The notes under the pieces are model-generated. The model was not told the origin of the DNA, did not search any database, and saw nothing but the letters and a program-made list of their open reading frames with translations. DNA of 27,223 nt, from positions 1 to 27,223 of the forward strand of contig JAKSYS010000759.1 of the NCBI GenBank assembly GCA_022925895.1, given 5' to 3'. Origin of the DNA: Fragilaria crotonensis. Taxonomy: Eukaryota > Bacillariophyta > Fragilariophyceae > Fragilariales > Fragilariaceae. Numbering within the stretch: position 1 is the first letter of the stretch; the number at the start of each line of letters is the position of its first letter. Below, piece after piece: positions 8,459-18,761 of the stretch. Made by a program: the position numbers and the translations under genes.

Positions 8459-8713
8459 TGAATGAATTCTGCCATGAGTGCGGGATATTCGGACACCGGG
8501 ACAGACCGAAGTATCTTGGGCTGACGCAAGACGCGTGCCACGTACGCATGCGCGGATGGGACACTTCATCCGCGGCATGAGGGAACAAGTCTAGAATAAG
8601 CTCACTCTTTTTGTAAATAGTCAAGTTGCATGCTGCTACTAGTTGATTACTACATGTCTTAGAGTCGTCCCTGGCAATGGCGGATGCGCCGCTCTTGCGA
8701 GGGGAATCAACTG
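8459..8713 (+). repeat. 5' LTR of Copia B (255 bp)
   Basis: Starts TGAATGAATTCTGCC and is identical to 15708-15961 except for one extra G (GAGGGGAATC against GAGGGAATC). The end is AACTG, or AACTGA if the target duplication is 4 bp, so it lacks the usual terminal CA. The primer-binding sequence follows at once. Confidence 0.92.
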
Positions 8714-8714
8714 A

Positions 8715-8728
8715 GTTTATCAGACCCA
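8715..8728 (+). promoter_or_regulatory. Primer-binding site of Copia B
   Basis: GTTTATCAGACCCA, the same 14 nt as in E, A and C, here followed by ACAGG. It is shared although the B proteins and LTR belong to a different Copia family. Confidence 0.75.
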
Positions 8729-9852
8729 ACAGGCATGTAGCTATGTTGTAGACATTAAATGCTTTCGTCAATGGTTGATGAGGAGGCCTGATCAGCCTCA
8801 ACAGCAGAAGGAGCGCGGATTCTGCGATAATAGTCCTGTGGTCGTGGTGGTCGAATGATCCAGGCCTGCAGCCGTGGCTCGAAGACGGTAACGCTACCGT
8901 CGGCGTGTCGGTGAACGTCTCCCGAACGCAAAGACCTAACTCCGATGGGGGGGTTCAATGTGAAGCGCCATTTGGCGCCATCATAAGAGAGGGGGGAAAG
9001 ACCGACCATAAGAGGCGTTGTTTCGCTTTCGCCGTAAAAGGTGGTGTAGCGCACGTCATGATACTAGTATAGTGGTGTTTATGTGAACACGACACTATTT
9101 GGTACCAATCCATGCCAGGATTGGATCTTGGTTGTCTGTCTAGTACAATTTCTACGAGATTGACTTATACTGGACATTTTCCGAACAGAGTTTGTTGTTT
9201 ACATAACTTGGTAACGAATGGATGCCATAAGTATCCTTCAACCGAGAATTTTGATCGGAATGAGTCACGATTGACATACGCGTAATGCTCACGCGTATGA
9301 ACGTGAAACCATATGGAAGCGTACGACGTACGTGTGATGGCCACGCATATGAACACGAGAACCGCACGAGCACGACAATGACTGTTGTGAGTACTCGTTC
9401 GGGTTGGTTACCTATTGTTATGGGGTCATAGATGTCCGAGACACGACTGTTACTTCAAGTTGGGCACGCATGCCTCCACAGACACGACTGTTACTTCAAG
9501 TTGGGCACGCATGCCTTCACAGACACGACTGTTTTTGCGTATGCGCGTGGCCGTTTGTGCGTTTGGTCTGCGAGGCTCCTAAGTACTCATCCGTGTGACC
9601 AATGCGTGACGCGTATGTCAGCCATTTGTCACGAATGCGTCATCCGCGGCAACGGAGTACTTAGGGAGTTCTTGTGAATCTACCCGTGTGACTCACAGCA
9701 AACAGGATTGGACGTGTACGTGCAAAGTATTCCTACGTAGGGAACGTACCAGGAACACGTACATGCACCCGAGGGCCTGGGGCTCACAATTTTGCCAAAT
9801 TTGCAAACCACGCGGTTAACCCGGTAACTACCCTCCTGTCTCACTTGTCACC
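8729..9852 (+). other. Long leader of Copia B with tandem repeats and an antisense ORF
   Basis: About 1.1 kb between primer-binding site and gag with no plus-strand gene. Visible content: a 99-codon ORF on the minus strand (8755-9054) without recognised family; an imperfect direct repeat of about 34 bp (9277-9310 and 9329-9363) rich in ACGCGT/ACGTACGT; a 41-bp tandem duplication (9436-9517); and several TGACGC or GCGTCA words near 9600-9640. This looks like a regulatory or packaging leader, possibly with older inserted sequence. Position 9851-9855 (CCATGG) is the gag start context. Confidence 0.5.
9436..9530 (+). repeat. 41-bp tandem repeat, two copies plus a partial third
   Basis: The unit begins AGACACGACTGTTACTTCAA. 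Its second copy differs at one position (CCTCCAC against CCTTCAC), and the first 13 bases recur a third time at about 9519. It lies in the leader of Copia B. Confidence 0.8.
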
Positions 9853-11281
9853 ATGGCTGATGCCAGATCCTTCACTGCTTGCCTTACCCGCTTGGGTTTT
9901 GATGTACCTACGCGGGAATTGATTGCAAACCAAGGTATTCGTACCATCAATGATCTAACTGCCTTACCTTTTCCAGAGATTGACACTATGATTCAGCACC
10001 TCTCCAGGTGGAAGCCAAAGGCGGCTGATGTCGATGACGACGATGATCCTGTCGCGTCCCCAACGTTCCCTTACCTTGCGGTTAGGAAGTTTAAGGCCCT
10101 ACGCTCGTGGGCAGATTACTCCCTTCTTCGCGGCGATGCTCCAAACCCCGCTCTTTCGATGAACGCACCTCGTCGCGCTTTCTCAATCGATTGACTGAGT
10201 TGGAGGAGATTGCTCGAGCAAAGAAGGATGGGGACGATGCGAAGGAACCGCCAAAGTTAATGTTAATGACTGCATGGCCTACTTGGATTGAACTGTTTAT
10301 GACTTACCTTGCTCAGCAGAGGAGTGTCGTGGCGGGACCCCGCTTGTTTATGTCATCCGGGACAATGATGAGGCGGCGCCAGATGATCTTGCGCGCAATA
10401 ATTGGGATTCAGTCGATGATGACTTGATCGCCACTTCCGTCCTCGAGGGTGAAACCTTTCTCGTGACAACAAGCGTGTGTTTGACATCCTTAAGCCCTTT
10501 GTGATGGAGGGACAGGGATGGCCATTCCTTCAGACATTTAACAAGAAGCGCGATGGTCGTGCAGCTTTCAAGGCTTTGAAGTCGCAGGCAGAGGGCAAGT
10601 CTGCTATTGCCACTAGGAAAGCTAAGGCATATAACATGCTCGCAACAGCTACCTACACTGGCAAGGGCAAGTTCTCATTTGATCAGTATGTTGCACGTCT
10701 TCAACAGGCTCACAATGAATTGTTGTTTTTGGAAGAGCCAGTTGCTGAAACCAAGAAGGTTACAGATTTTCTGGCTGGGATACGTGACCCAAAGTTGGAG
10801 ACCGCCATTCAAGGTTGCATGGGCGATGAACTAAAGTTGACCAACTTTGAAGTGTGCCAGCAGTATTTCAAGACGATAGTGGAAAATACCAAGACCAGGA
10901 CCAAGTCACCTTCTGATGTTCGTGAGATCTCTAAGGTTGGAGTCGAAAAGGACAAGAAGAAGGCTAAGCACAAGAAAGACAAGTCGAAGTCCAATGATGA
11001 TGACAAGACACCAAGTGGCATTGCAATTCATTCTGGCCAATACTCGGCCAAAGACTACAACAAATTGAAGCCTTTTTGAGAAGGCGAAAGTCAAGCAGCT
11101 CCGTGAGGAAGCAAAGAAGAAGGAGAAGAAGGACAAGTCTGACGCTCGCAGCGTTGCCGTTGTCGCGACTCAGGAGGAGGCACCCCCTGATGACAATGAA
11201 GGCACCAAGACACCTGTGGTTTCCAATGCTGGAAAACAGTTTGGTCGTGCTGCTCATGGTGAGCAGCAGAAGCAGGCTTGA
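9853..11281 (+). pseudogene. Copia B gag (five reading-frame segments)
   Basis: Capsid gene starting at ATG 9853 (MADARSFTACLTRLGF). The protein continues through successive frames: to about 10160 (SWADYSLLRGDAPNP), then FDERTSSRFLNRLTELEE to about 10335, then VYVIRDNDEAAPDDLA to about 10460, then the long frame 10477-11079 (VFDILKPFV, GWPFLQTFNKKRDGRAAFKAL, FSFDQYVARLQQAHNELL, KVTDFLAGI), then FEKAKVKQLREEAKKKEKKD to the TGA at 11279-11281. Each switch is explained by one base gained or lost in a C, T or A run (for example CCTTTTTGAG at 11069-11078). The tail is Lys-rich, with GIAIHSGQYSAKDYNKL in the place where C gag has NGVDVSDIHRNFTSDEW. I see no CCHC zinc knuckle. Confidence 0.8.
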
Positions 11282-11333
11282 TGCCTCGCGCCGGCTCTCG
11301 TTAAGACAGACGACCTAATGTTAGTCTCCACTT

Positions 11334-11939
11334 ATGTTCGAGAGGCCGGGCCCCCCTTCTAATCTTTGCTCTCGGTTTGTGAAACATGTCTTTCGCGTAT
11401 CCGCATCGACACCCTCCGGGGACGATGAAGATACACGCACCGAACTCGATTCTCATGCGGATACTTGTGTCGCAGGTCGCAACACTCTGCTTGTCTCTGA
11501 CGAAGGTCGTCAGGTCACCGTTCATCCTTACAGCGGTGAATATAAGCCCATACCGGATGTCTCCATCGCCACTGTTGCGACTTTGTGGATTCACCCTACT
11601 GACGGGCAACCGTACATCCTCATTATCAACGAGGCTCTGTATTTCGGGGACCGAGTGGATGTCACTCTGCTCAACCCCAACCAACTACGTGCGAATGGAG
11701 TCACGGTTGAGGATGTACCCCGCCAGTTTGATTCCAAGTCTTCGCATTCAATTTATCACCCAACCGCAAAGTTGCGAATTCCTTTATCCCTTGACGGCAT
11801 CTCTTCCGGTTTCGTGAGTCGTAAACCCACTTGGGAAGAATACGAACAATACCCCCACGTTGAATTGACATCCCCGATGCGCTGGGATCCCTCTTCTGAC
11901 CAGTTTGCCAAAAGGAGGAGACATATGTTTCCAGCGTGA
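11334..11939 (+). CDS. Copia B aspartic protease segment
   Basis: Open frame carrying the retropepsin active site DSHADT (11448-11465), followed by CVAGRNTLLVSDEGRQVTVH and the strand DVTLLNPNQLRANGVTV, as in A and C (SLINPNQLRHFGITV). It would process the Gag-Pol precursor. The frame differs from gag, which ends at 11281, and from the integrase frame, which takes over near 11910 (KEETYVSSVSVAETL) through a one-base difference in an A/G run. I list it as the protease part of an originally continuous pol; the ATG at 11334 is probably not a real start. Confidence 0.75.
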   Translation: MFERPGPPSNLCSRFVKHVFRVSASTPSGDDEDTRTELDSHADTCVAGRNTLLVSDEGRQVTVHPYSGEYKPIPDVSIATVATLWIHPTDGQPYILIINEALYFGDRVDVTLLNPNQLRANGVTVEDVPRQFDSKSSHSIYHPTAKLRIPLSLDGISSGFVSRKPTWEEYEQYPHVELTSPMRWDPSSDQFAKRRRHMFPA

Positions 11940-12797
11940 GTGTTGCCGAAACGTTATTGGCAACTGATCATGTGAGGAATGCTTCGAGGTTGGTTTCGGC
12001 GGTGAAATCTTTAAGCTCGATGAACGCTCCCATCGGTCTGGAGGATGACTCTCTTGGGAACCGGTTGGTGGCTGCAATCAACGTCGCAGTAGATGACATT
12101 GTCGGTGACGGCTTATCCGGGAGAACGGACAATGATGTCTACCCAATGGATGGAGAAAGCCGGAAATTGTTTTCCCTTTCAACTAGTGAGAAACGATCTG
12201 CCTTAACACCTGAGATTCTTTCCAGAAGATGGGGAGTTGGCCTTGACACTGCCAAGAGAACATTGCAAGTGACAACACAATCTGGGATAAGAAATGTCTT
12301 GGCACCGGGTGAAAGGAAGGTACGTCAGAAGCTTGATCATCTCGCTTTCCCAAACCTAAGCGGGCGCTGGTACTCGGATACGATGTTTTCGAAGACACAA
12401 TCAGTCAGGGGACACTTGGCTGCACAGGTGTTCACCAATGGTCGTGGGAGTGACCACTTCTACCCCATGAAAAGCAAAGGCTTGGCTGGTCAAAATGCTT
12501 TGATGCCATTCATTCAAGAGGTTGGGATACCCCAGACTATTGTGACAGACAATGCACCTGAAGAGGTCCACGGTGAGTTTGGAAAGATTTGTAGACGGTT
12601 CCGCGTCAAGCAAGAACAAACTGTCCCATACAGTCCGTGGTCCAACCTGGCTGAGTCAACGATTCGAGAATTGAAGGTCGGGATCCGGAGGACCTTGCGG
12701 CGCTCCAAGGCACCGAAGCGACTTTGGTGTTACTGTGGAAAGTGGGTGGCAGCGATAAGAAGACTGACGGCCCTTGATATACCCCAACTCAAGGAAG
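11936..12797 (+). pseudogene. Copia B integrase catalytic domain
   Basis: DDE integrase that would insert the element cDNA. Catalytic residues are visible as YSDTMFSKT (Asp near 12377), IVTDNAPEE (Asp near 12550) and NLAESTIRELK (Glu near 12653). The N-terminal part has no HHCC zinc finger; instead it has LTPEILSRRWGVGLDTAKRTL followed by TTQSGIR, which matches the arrangement in C. Near 12797 a missing G (AAGGAAGGG) shifts the frame to the ORF at 12814-13503, which continues PDEDVLGCTPDISQYAQFDW. Confidence 0.8.
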
Positions 12798-13919
12798 GGT
12801 ACCAGATGAAGACGTGCTGGGATGTACACCCGACATTTCCCAGTATGCCCAGTTTGATTGGTATGAGCCGGTCATGTACTGGGACCCGGTTGGCAGCTTC
12901 CCGTTTGAGCAGAAGTTGTTTGGTCGATGGATTGGTGTTGCCGAGGTTTCAACTGACCTTATGGCGTTTTATATCCTGACCAGATCTGGGAAGGTGATTG
13001 TGCGGAAATCTGTTTGGGGATTGAGTGAGGATGATCTTGCCAACCCAGATATAAAGCTCCGACTATCTGAATTGGATGAAGGTATCCAGTCTAAGATTGG
13101 GGATGGACTCAAGACAGAGGACATCGACCCAGACCTAATGGACTCCATGCCGGAGGTTCCTGATGATGTCTTCGAAGATGACGAGGACGACGTTCAGTCA
13201 GGGACAGGGGACCTTGATGGCACCGCCAAAGATGTCGAAGACCATACCCCTGAGTCCTATGATGAATACTTAACTGCCCAGGTGCTACTTCCCCAAGGTG
13301 GAGAAGCTAAGAAAGCAACTGTGATTGGGAGGAAGCGCGACCATGATGGTCGTCCGATTGGGCAGCGCCATGCAAATCCGTTACTGGATTCACGTCTCTA
13401 TGAGGTGGAGTTTCCAGACGGATCAACGGAAGCATTACTGCAAACCTCATTGCCGAAAACATGTTATCCCAGGTCGATGACGAGGGACGAAGTTATGCAG
13501 TGATGAGTGAAATTGTCGATCACCGAACGAACGGACATGCCTTGTCAAAGGATGACGGGTTTGTTGAAGACAAACGGGGACGGAGACATCCACGAATCAC
13601 TACGCGGGGATGGGAGTTGCAAGTCGAATGGCGGGATGGCTCAACGACCTGGGTACCATTGTCAGAATTGAAAGAGTCAAATCCGATTCAAGTTGCGGAG
13701 TACGCTGTCGCCAACAAGATCGCTGAAGAACCTGCGTTCGCTTGGTGGGTGCGCAACGTCTTGCGTAAAAGGGATCGGATAATCAAGAAAGTCAAGGCCA
13801 GATACTGGGCGAAGACGCATAAGTTTGGCATTGAGCTCCCAAAGACTGTGGCAGAGGCCCTTAAGATCGATGAGCGAACAGGGACTGATTTTTGGAGGAA
13901 GGCAATCGAATTGAGATGA
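12798..13919 (+). pseudogene. Copia B pol middle: integrase C-terminus and chromo-like segment
   Basis: Two frames (12814-13503 and 13461-13919) joined by a one-base loss near 13450. The first has the post-catalytic motif DISQYAQFDWYEPVMYWDP, an Asp-rich linker and HANPLLDSRLYEVEF. The second has EIVDHRTNGHAL and a Trp-rich block, GWELQVEWRDGSTTWVPLSE then LKESNPIQVAEYA (13509-13706), which resembles a chromodomain in its spacing of aromatic residues. C has the same block. It then reads through WAKTHKFGIELPKTV toward the RT, with a shift near 13905 (ATTGAGATG, one G short). Confidence 0.72.
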
Positions 13920-15520
13920 AGAACGTCATGCCAGCATTCGAGTTCATTGATGATGATGCAGTGCCGAAATTCTACAAGAAAATTGATTGTCACATGATCT
14001 TTGATGTCAAGATGGACTTGACTAGAAAGGCGCGGTTGGTGGCCGGTGGGCACCAAACGGATCCGCCAAAGAGTCTACGTACTCGAGTGTGGTGTCACGT
14101 GACAGTATACGAATTGCTTTCACGCTGGCGGCACTGAATGACTTGGATGTCCTTTCTGCCGATGTGCAGGGGGCATACCTTAATGCTCCAACGAAGGAGA
14201 AGGTTTACACGACCGCTGGGTTGGAGTTTGGTGCAGACAAAGTTGGTCGACCGGTCCTAATTGTTCGAGCTCTCTATGGGTTGAAGTCAAGTGGTGCTCG
14301 ATGGCGAGACCACATGGCGGCCACGTTACGGGAAGGAGGCTTTGTAAGTTGCAGAGGTGATCCTGACGTATGGATGCGGCCCAAGGTGAAGACGAATGGG
14401 GACAAATACTGGGAGTATGTTCTTTGCTATGTGGATGATATTTTGTGCGTGTCGCACGAACCGCAAGTGGTCATGGACTACCTCGCCTCCAAGTATACCC
14501 TAAAGAAAGGAAGTGTGAAGGAACCTGACTCATATTTAGGTGCCAAAGTCAAGAAGTGGACAATCGACGGTGCAGACAACCCAAGCAAGGTAAGATGGGC
14601 AATGTCTTCTGACCTTTATGTAAAGCGTGCTGTAACCGAGGTTGAACGTGAACTTGATGAGATTGGTGAACGGCTAAGCACAAAGGTGTCGACGCCTATG
14701 AGTCAGGGTTACCGACCTGAAATTGATACGACCCCGGAACTGGACGCAAAGCGTGCGAACTACTTTCAGGGATTGATCGGAGTGCTGCGCTGGATCTGTG
14801 AACTTGGGCGTGTTGATATCCTCGTTGATGTTGCAATGTTGTCGCGTTTTCTTGCTGCACCAAGAAGGGGGCATCTCAACCAAGCTTTCCACATCTTCGC
14901 GTACTTGAAACGATACAATCGGTCAAGCATGGTATTCGATGACACGGAGCCAGTGTTTGATGAGAGTCGCTTTCAGAAGTGTGATTGGACTGAATACTAC
15001 CCGGGCGCGTGCGAGGTAGAGCCGCCAGGTGCACACGAATTACGGGGGCAATCGGTATCGATGAGTTGTTTTGTTGATGCGGACCATGCTGGTTGTCGTG
15101 TCACACGGCGCTCTCATACTGGAGTTTTGATTTTTATTAATCGAGCACCTATCCTTTGGTATTCGAAACGGCAAAATACTGTCGAAGCATCGACCTTTGG
15201 GATCTGAGTTCATTGCTGCAAAGGTTGCAGTGGAGATGATTGAAGGACTGCGTTACAAGCTGCGGATGATGGGTGTCCAAGTGGATGGGCCAACAAACGT
15301 ATTTTGTGATAATGAATCCGTCGTCAAGAATTCGACGAAGCCTGAGTCAACTCTGAAGAAGAAACACAATGCGATTGCTTACCACCGAGTGCGCGAAGCG
15401 CAAGCGGCAGGTATTGTGCGGATCGCTAAGGAGGACGGAGAAACCAACTTGGCGGATGTCCTAACCAAGTGTCTTCCTGGGCCACGGCTAAGAGAGTTGT
15501 GCTCGCGTATACTTTGGTGA
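13913..15520 (+). pseudogene. Copia B reverse transcriptase and RNase H
   Basis: RT starts in a short frame with CHMIFDVKMDLTRKARLVAGGH (to about 14068), shifts by one base and continues in 14089-15207: DVLSADVQGAYLNAP (first catalytic Asp), ALYGLKSSGARW and YVDD (14428-14439). RNase H follows: SCFVDADHAGCRVTRRSHTG, WYSKRQNTVEASTFG, then a shift at about 15198 (TTTGGGATC, one G too many) into EFIAAKVAVEMIEGLRYKL, VFCDNESV and TNLADVLTK. The stop ends at 15520. All catalytic residues of RT and RNase H are present; only the three single-base shifts prevent a continuous frame. It would copy element RNA into DNA in the virus-like particle. Confidence 0.88.
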
Positions 15521-15707
15521 CTGGTCCAAAAAGGACGCGGTTACGAGTGGAGTACATAATGATTATGGAACCACTAACCCCCAAAACGGATGGGTGGATG
15601 TACACGTGATGACACGTGGAACCACCACGAACTAGCCGAAGTCGGCCGGCCACTGCATTGACGAATTCGGTCGAACTAGTCGTCTCTGACGGTTAGCTCG
15701 AGGGGAC
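15521..15707 (+). other. 3' untranslated region and polypurine tract of Copia B
   Basis: Non-coding 187 bp ending in GCTCGAGGGGAC directly before the 3' LTR. The sense-strand sequence directly before the C 3' LTR is GCTCGCGGGGAC, so this 12-nt motif is the likely polypurine tract priming plus-strand synthesis in both families. Confidence 0.7.
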
Positions 15708-15961
15708 TGAATGAATTCTGCCATGAGTGCGGGATATTCGGACACCGGGACAGACCGAAGTATCTTGGGCTGACGCAAGACGCGTGCCACGTACGCATGC
15801 GCGGATGGGACACTTCATCCGCGGCATGAGGGAACAAGTCTAGAATAAGCTCACTCTTTTTGTAAATAGTCAAGTTGCATGCTGCTACTAGTTGATTACT
15901 ACATGTCTTAGAGTCGTCCCTGGCAATGGCGGATGCGCCGCTCTTGCGAGGGAATCAACTG
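15708..15961 (+). repeat. 3' LTR of Copia B (254 bp)
   Basis: Copy of 8459-8713 with one G fewer. It is followed by the target duplication ATCAG (15962-15966) and then element D pol. Confidence 0.92.
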
Positions 15962-15966
15962 ATCAG

Positions 15967-18072
15967 ATCCAGGCTGGATTCTCAGAGATGGTAACATGGG
16001 ACAGCATGCGGGGTTCGCACGCAGCCAATTTGAAAGTCTCGCCGCTTGCCGTTATACCCCAAGTGGGTCGCCGCGGCCGCCTCTTGTTGGACTTGTCCTT
16101 TGCAGTCCAGGCCGAGCGACCAGGTAGCAAGAGGGGACGGCGTAATTGGGTGCCGCCCCCACCATTAGCCCCCTCCGTTAATTCCACCACTATACAACAA
16201 TCGCCAGACTATCCGGTCAAAGAACTAGGCCGGGTTCTACCTCGGCTCCTAGCCTTCATGAACAGTGTCCCCTCGGAAGAGACAATTATGTTTGCAAAAA
16301 TTGACCTGTCAGACGGTTTTTGGCGCATGCTGGTGCATGAAGCCGACAAGTGGAACTTTGCCTATGCGCTACCAGGTACCGCAGGGGACCCCATCCGACT
16401 CATCATTCCCCACGCCCTGCAAATGGGGTGGACAGAGAGCCCGGGATATTTCTGTGCCGCCACCGAAACTGGCCGCGATATCATGCAGGCACTTATCGAT
16501 GGGGGAACCCGGTTACCCCCACACGTCTTTGACTCCTACATGGAACCCACTAGTGGCGCCCGCCGCCAAAGCTCCCCAGCAGCAGACAGAACATGGCAAA
16601 TGACCGCCGTCTATGTTGACGACTATATCTTAGCCGCCGTCGAAAGTCCCGATGGCACTGCCCTCCAGCGCACAGGGCGGGCCGCACTGCACACCATTCA
16701 CGGCTTATTCCCTCCAGACGTTTCCGGCCATCTCGGCGGCAAAGACCCCATCTCCGTAAAAAATTGAGGCCGGTGATGCCCGCTGGGCGCAGTCCAAAGA
16801 AATATTAGGTTTTGTTTTTGACGGGAAGTCACGTACGGTGCACCTTACCCAGCGAAAAGCCGTCGGTATTGCCGACGCAATCACCCGATTACTTCGAAAG
16901 ACGCGGGTCGCCGTTCAGAAGTTTCAATCGGTAGTTGGGAAGATGCGGCATGTTGCAACCATCCTCCCATCAGCACGCTCGCTATTCACCCCAGTAAATC
17001 GAGCATTGCGGGTCACCCTCCACTATCTCCTCAGTGCATCCGGCGAAGTCCGCGCGGCCCAGTTGGACTTGCGGCAGATGGTTTCACCCTCGCTGCGCGG
17101 CCGACCCATGTAAATCCTTCCCGCCCCGACCCAGACTACATCGGCTACTGCGATGCCAGTGCGTTTGGCGCGGGCGGAGTATGGTTCAGTGGGAAGTGTT
17201 CCCTGCCCGAAACAGTCTGGCGACTGCAGTGGCCGCTGGATATCACAGCGGCTGTCATATCTGAGAGCAACCCGACCGGGACGCTAACGAATTCAGACCT
17301 GGAGATGGCGGCGGTGGTGTTGCAATTAAATGTCCTAGAAACGCTTGTGCCCTCGATGCACCATAAGTCGACTCATATTCATAGCGACAACACCCCCAGT
17401 GTAGCTTGGTTGACCAAAATGGCCACCAAAACAGCAAACTCAGATGCTGCACACCGCCTCGTCCGTGGATTGGCGCTTCGCCAACGAATGTTGCATTCTG
17501 CTCCTGTGAGCATCACGCATGTCGCGGGATCAGATAACAACTTAGCAGATATCGCATCGCGAGCAATTACCCAACTTGATGACGACCATGCGTTCCTAAC
17601 GCACTTTGATACCTTGTTCCCCTTACAGGAGAGATTTTGGCAGCGTGCCAGCCCACCGCCCGCGCAGCTATCCAATGTGATTTCGACGCTGCGCGGACAG
17701 CGCTTGACGCAGCAACAGTGGACACTGCCGTCAGGGCTACCAGCTGGCGCTGGTGGCAGCACTACTGTACCGATTGTGGAACGGATCCATGGCTGCGCGA
17801 CACGACTCCCGCGATCCGCAGCCAGCTTCTCTTGGGATTTGCCGCCAGGACTCGTACTGGATTCTTTGGGAAAGGCAGGCAAGTTGGAGCCCAAACTGTT
17901 GAAAAAGCATTGCGTCACGTGGCACAAGCCTTCGTGTTGGAGGGATACCCCGACCCCCGACGAGGCGGCGCCGGCGCCGACTTGGCTCTGCCCTTTACCC
18001 ACCTGCTTAAATCCTTCCGAGATCGAGATCCCGCGCCAAAACCCCAAGTCGCACTCCCCGTCCACGCCATAG
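15967..18072 (+). pseudogene. Element D reverse transcriptase and RNase H
   Basis: Continuation of the D pol frame after Copia B. The RT core begins IQAGFSEMVTW and LKVSPLAVIPQVGRRGRLLL. Motif A is FAKIDLSDGFWRM (Asp at 16303-16305), motif B ALQMGWTESPGYFC, motif C YVDD (16612-16623). The frame stops at 16767 because of a six-A run, then resumes (WAQSKEILGFVFDG, FQSVVGKMRHVATI) to about 17088 and, after another one-base shift, enters RNase H: IGYCDASAFGAGGVW (Asp 17152), NSDLEMAAV (Glu 17302), HIHSDNTPSVAW (Asp 17386), NNLADIASRAI (Asp 17548). The tail SNVISTLRGQRL is typical of this pol class in my recollection. The last 436 bp overlap the recombinase in another frame. Confidence 0.85.
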
Positions 18073-18761
18073 CCCTTGCGGCTGCCGCCCGTAACGACCC
18101 TAATGCCTCGCCCCGCGAGACGGCAACAGCCCACCTTATAGTTATGGCGTTCTATTTTCTTTTGCGTGTCGGCGAATACACCCTCCCTCCGGAGCGTCGC
18201 ACCACCCGCACTGTGCAGTTCCGTATCTGCGACATTCGTTTTTGGCAAGGCCAAACCCTGCTACCGCCCAACAGCGACGCAGCTATCCTTGCAGCCGCCT
18301 CCTCGGTGACGCTCATTATGGATAACCAAAAAAATGGGCAGCGCGGCGACATCATTCACCAAGAAGCGGTCAATGCCGACTTCTGCCCAGTTCGCTCTAC
18401 AGCCGCGCGCGTTAGTGCCATTATGGCGCAGAACATGCCCTTAACGACGCCTGTCAGTTTTGTGCAACCGGGGACTCATGTACAACCAAACCATATTCTC
18501 TACGCCGTCCGGCGGGGAGCAACGCTTGCTAAGCTCACCGAAAGCGGGTATACCCTTTCCCGAATTGGTGCGCACTTGCTGCGTGCTTCGGGCGCCATGG
18601 CCTTGTGATTATCCGGACATGGCCCGGAGGCAATCATGAAGTTGGGACGTTGGCGCACTCAAACTTTCTTAACGTACATCCACGCCCAGATTGCAGAACT
18701 CACCTCAGGCACATCAACAAAAATGAGGCAACCGGTCCCGTTTCATAATGTAGGCGGATAA
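17637..18761 (+). pseudogene. Element D tyrosine recombinase (one in-frame TGA)
   Basis: Integrase of DIRS-type elements, which would recombine the circular DNA into the target. It overlaps the RNase H frame; the true start is unclear because no ATG is obvious at 17637 (TTG). Recognisable blocks are SWRWWQHYCTDCGTDPWL, GRQVGAQTVEKALRHVAQAF and LLRVGEYTLPPERR, where the Arg is the probable first catalytic residue. The H-x-x-R box follows in IGAHLLRASGAMAL, then MKLGRWRTQTFLTYIHAQIA with the nucleophile Tyr at 18675-18677. A TGA at 18606-18608 lies between HxxR and Tyr and would remove the nucleophile; a single C-to-T change from CGA (Arg) explains it. The frame then runs to a TAA ending at 18761. 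Confidence 0.88.

Larger units (their letters stand above)
8459..15961 (+). mobile_element. Copia B: LTR retrotransposon inserted in element D pol
   Basis: Full-length Ty1/Copia-type element of about 7.5 kb: LTR, primer-binding site, a 1.1-kb leader, gag, protease, integrase, RT, RNase H, polypurine tract, LTR. It is flanked by ATCAG at 8454-8458 and 15962-15966 (or TCAG, if the A belongs to the LTR). Removing it restores the D pol frame (EEEMQYQ then IQAGFSEM). The LTRs differ by a single base in a G run, implying a recent insertion, yet the coding region has about ten single-base frameshifts. Confidence 0.92.

Noticed and set aside
8459-8713. The 254-bp duplicate pair (with 15708-15961), first considered a segmental duplication, with a zinc-knuckle-like peptide (CHECGIFGHRDRP)
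   Set aside because: Flanking target duplication, primer site after the first copy and polypurine tract before the second show they are LTRs of Copia B. The peptide lacks the last Cys of a CCHC knuckle and lies in the LTR.
9436-9530. Tandem 41-bp units considered as a CRISPR-like array
   Set aside because: The repeats are directly contiguous without spacers, number only two and a third, and lie in a eukaryotic retrotransposon leader.
17379-18254. 291-codon minus-strand ORF opposite RNase H and recombinase
   Set aside because: A shadow of two overlapping GC-rich plus-strand genes whose motifs are unmistakable; the antisense protein shows no recognisable domain.
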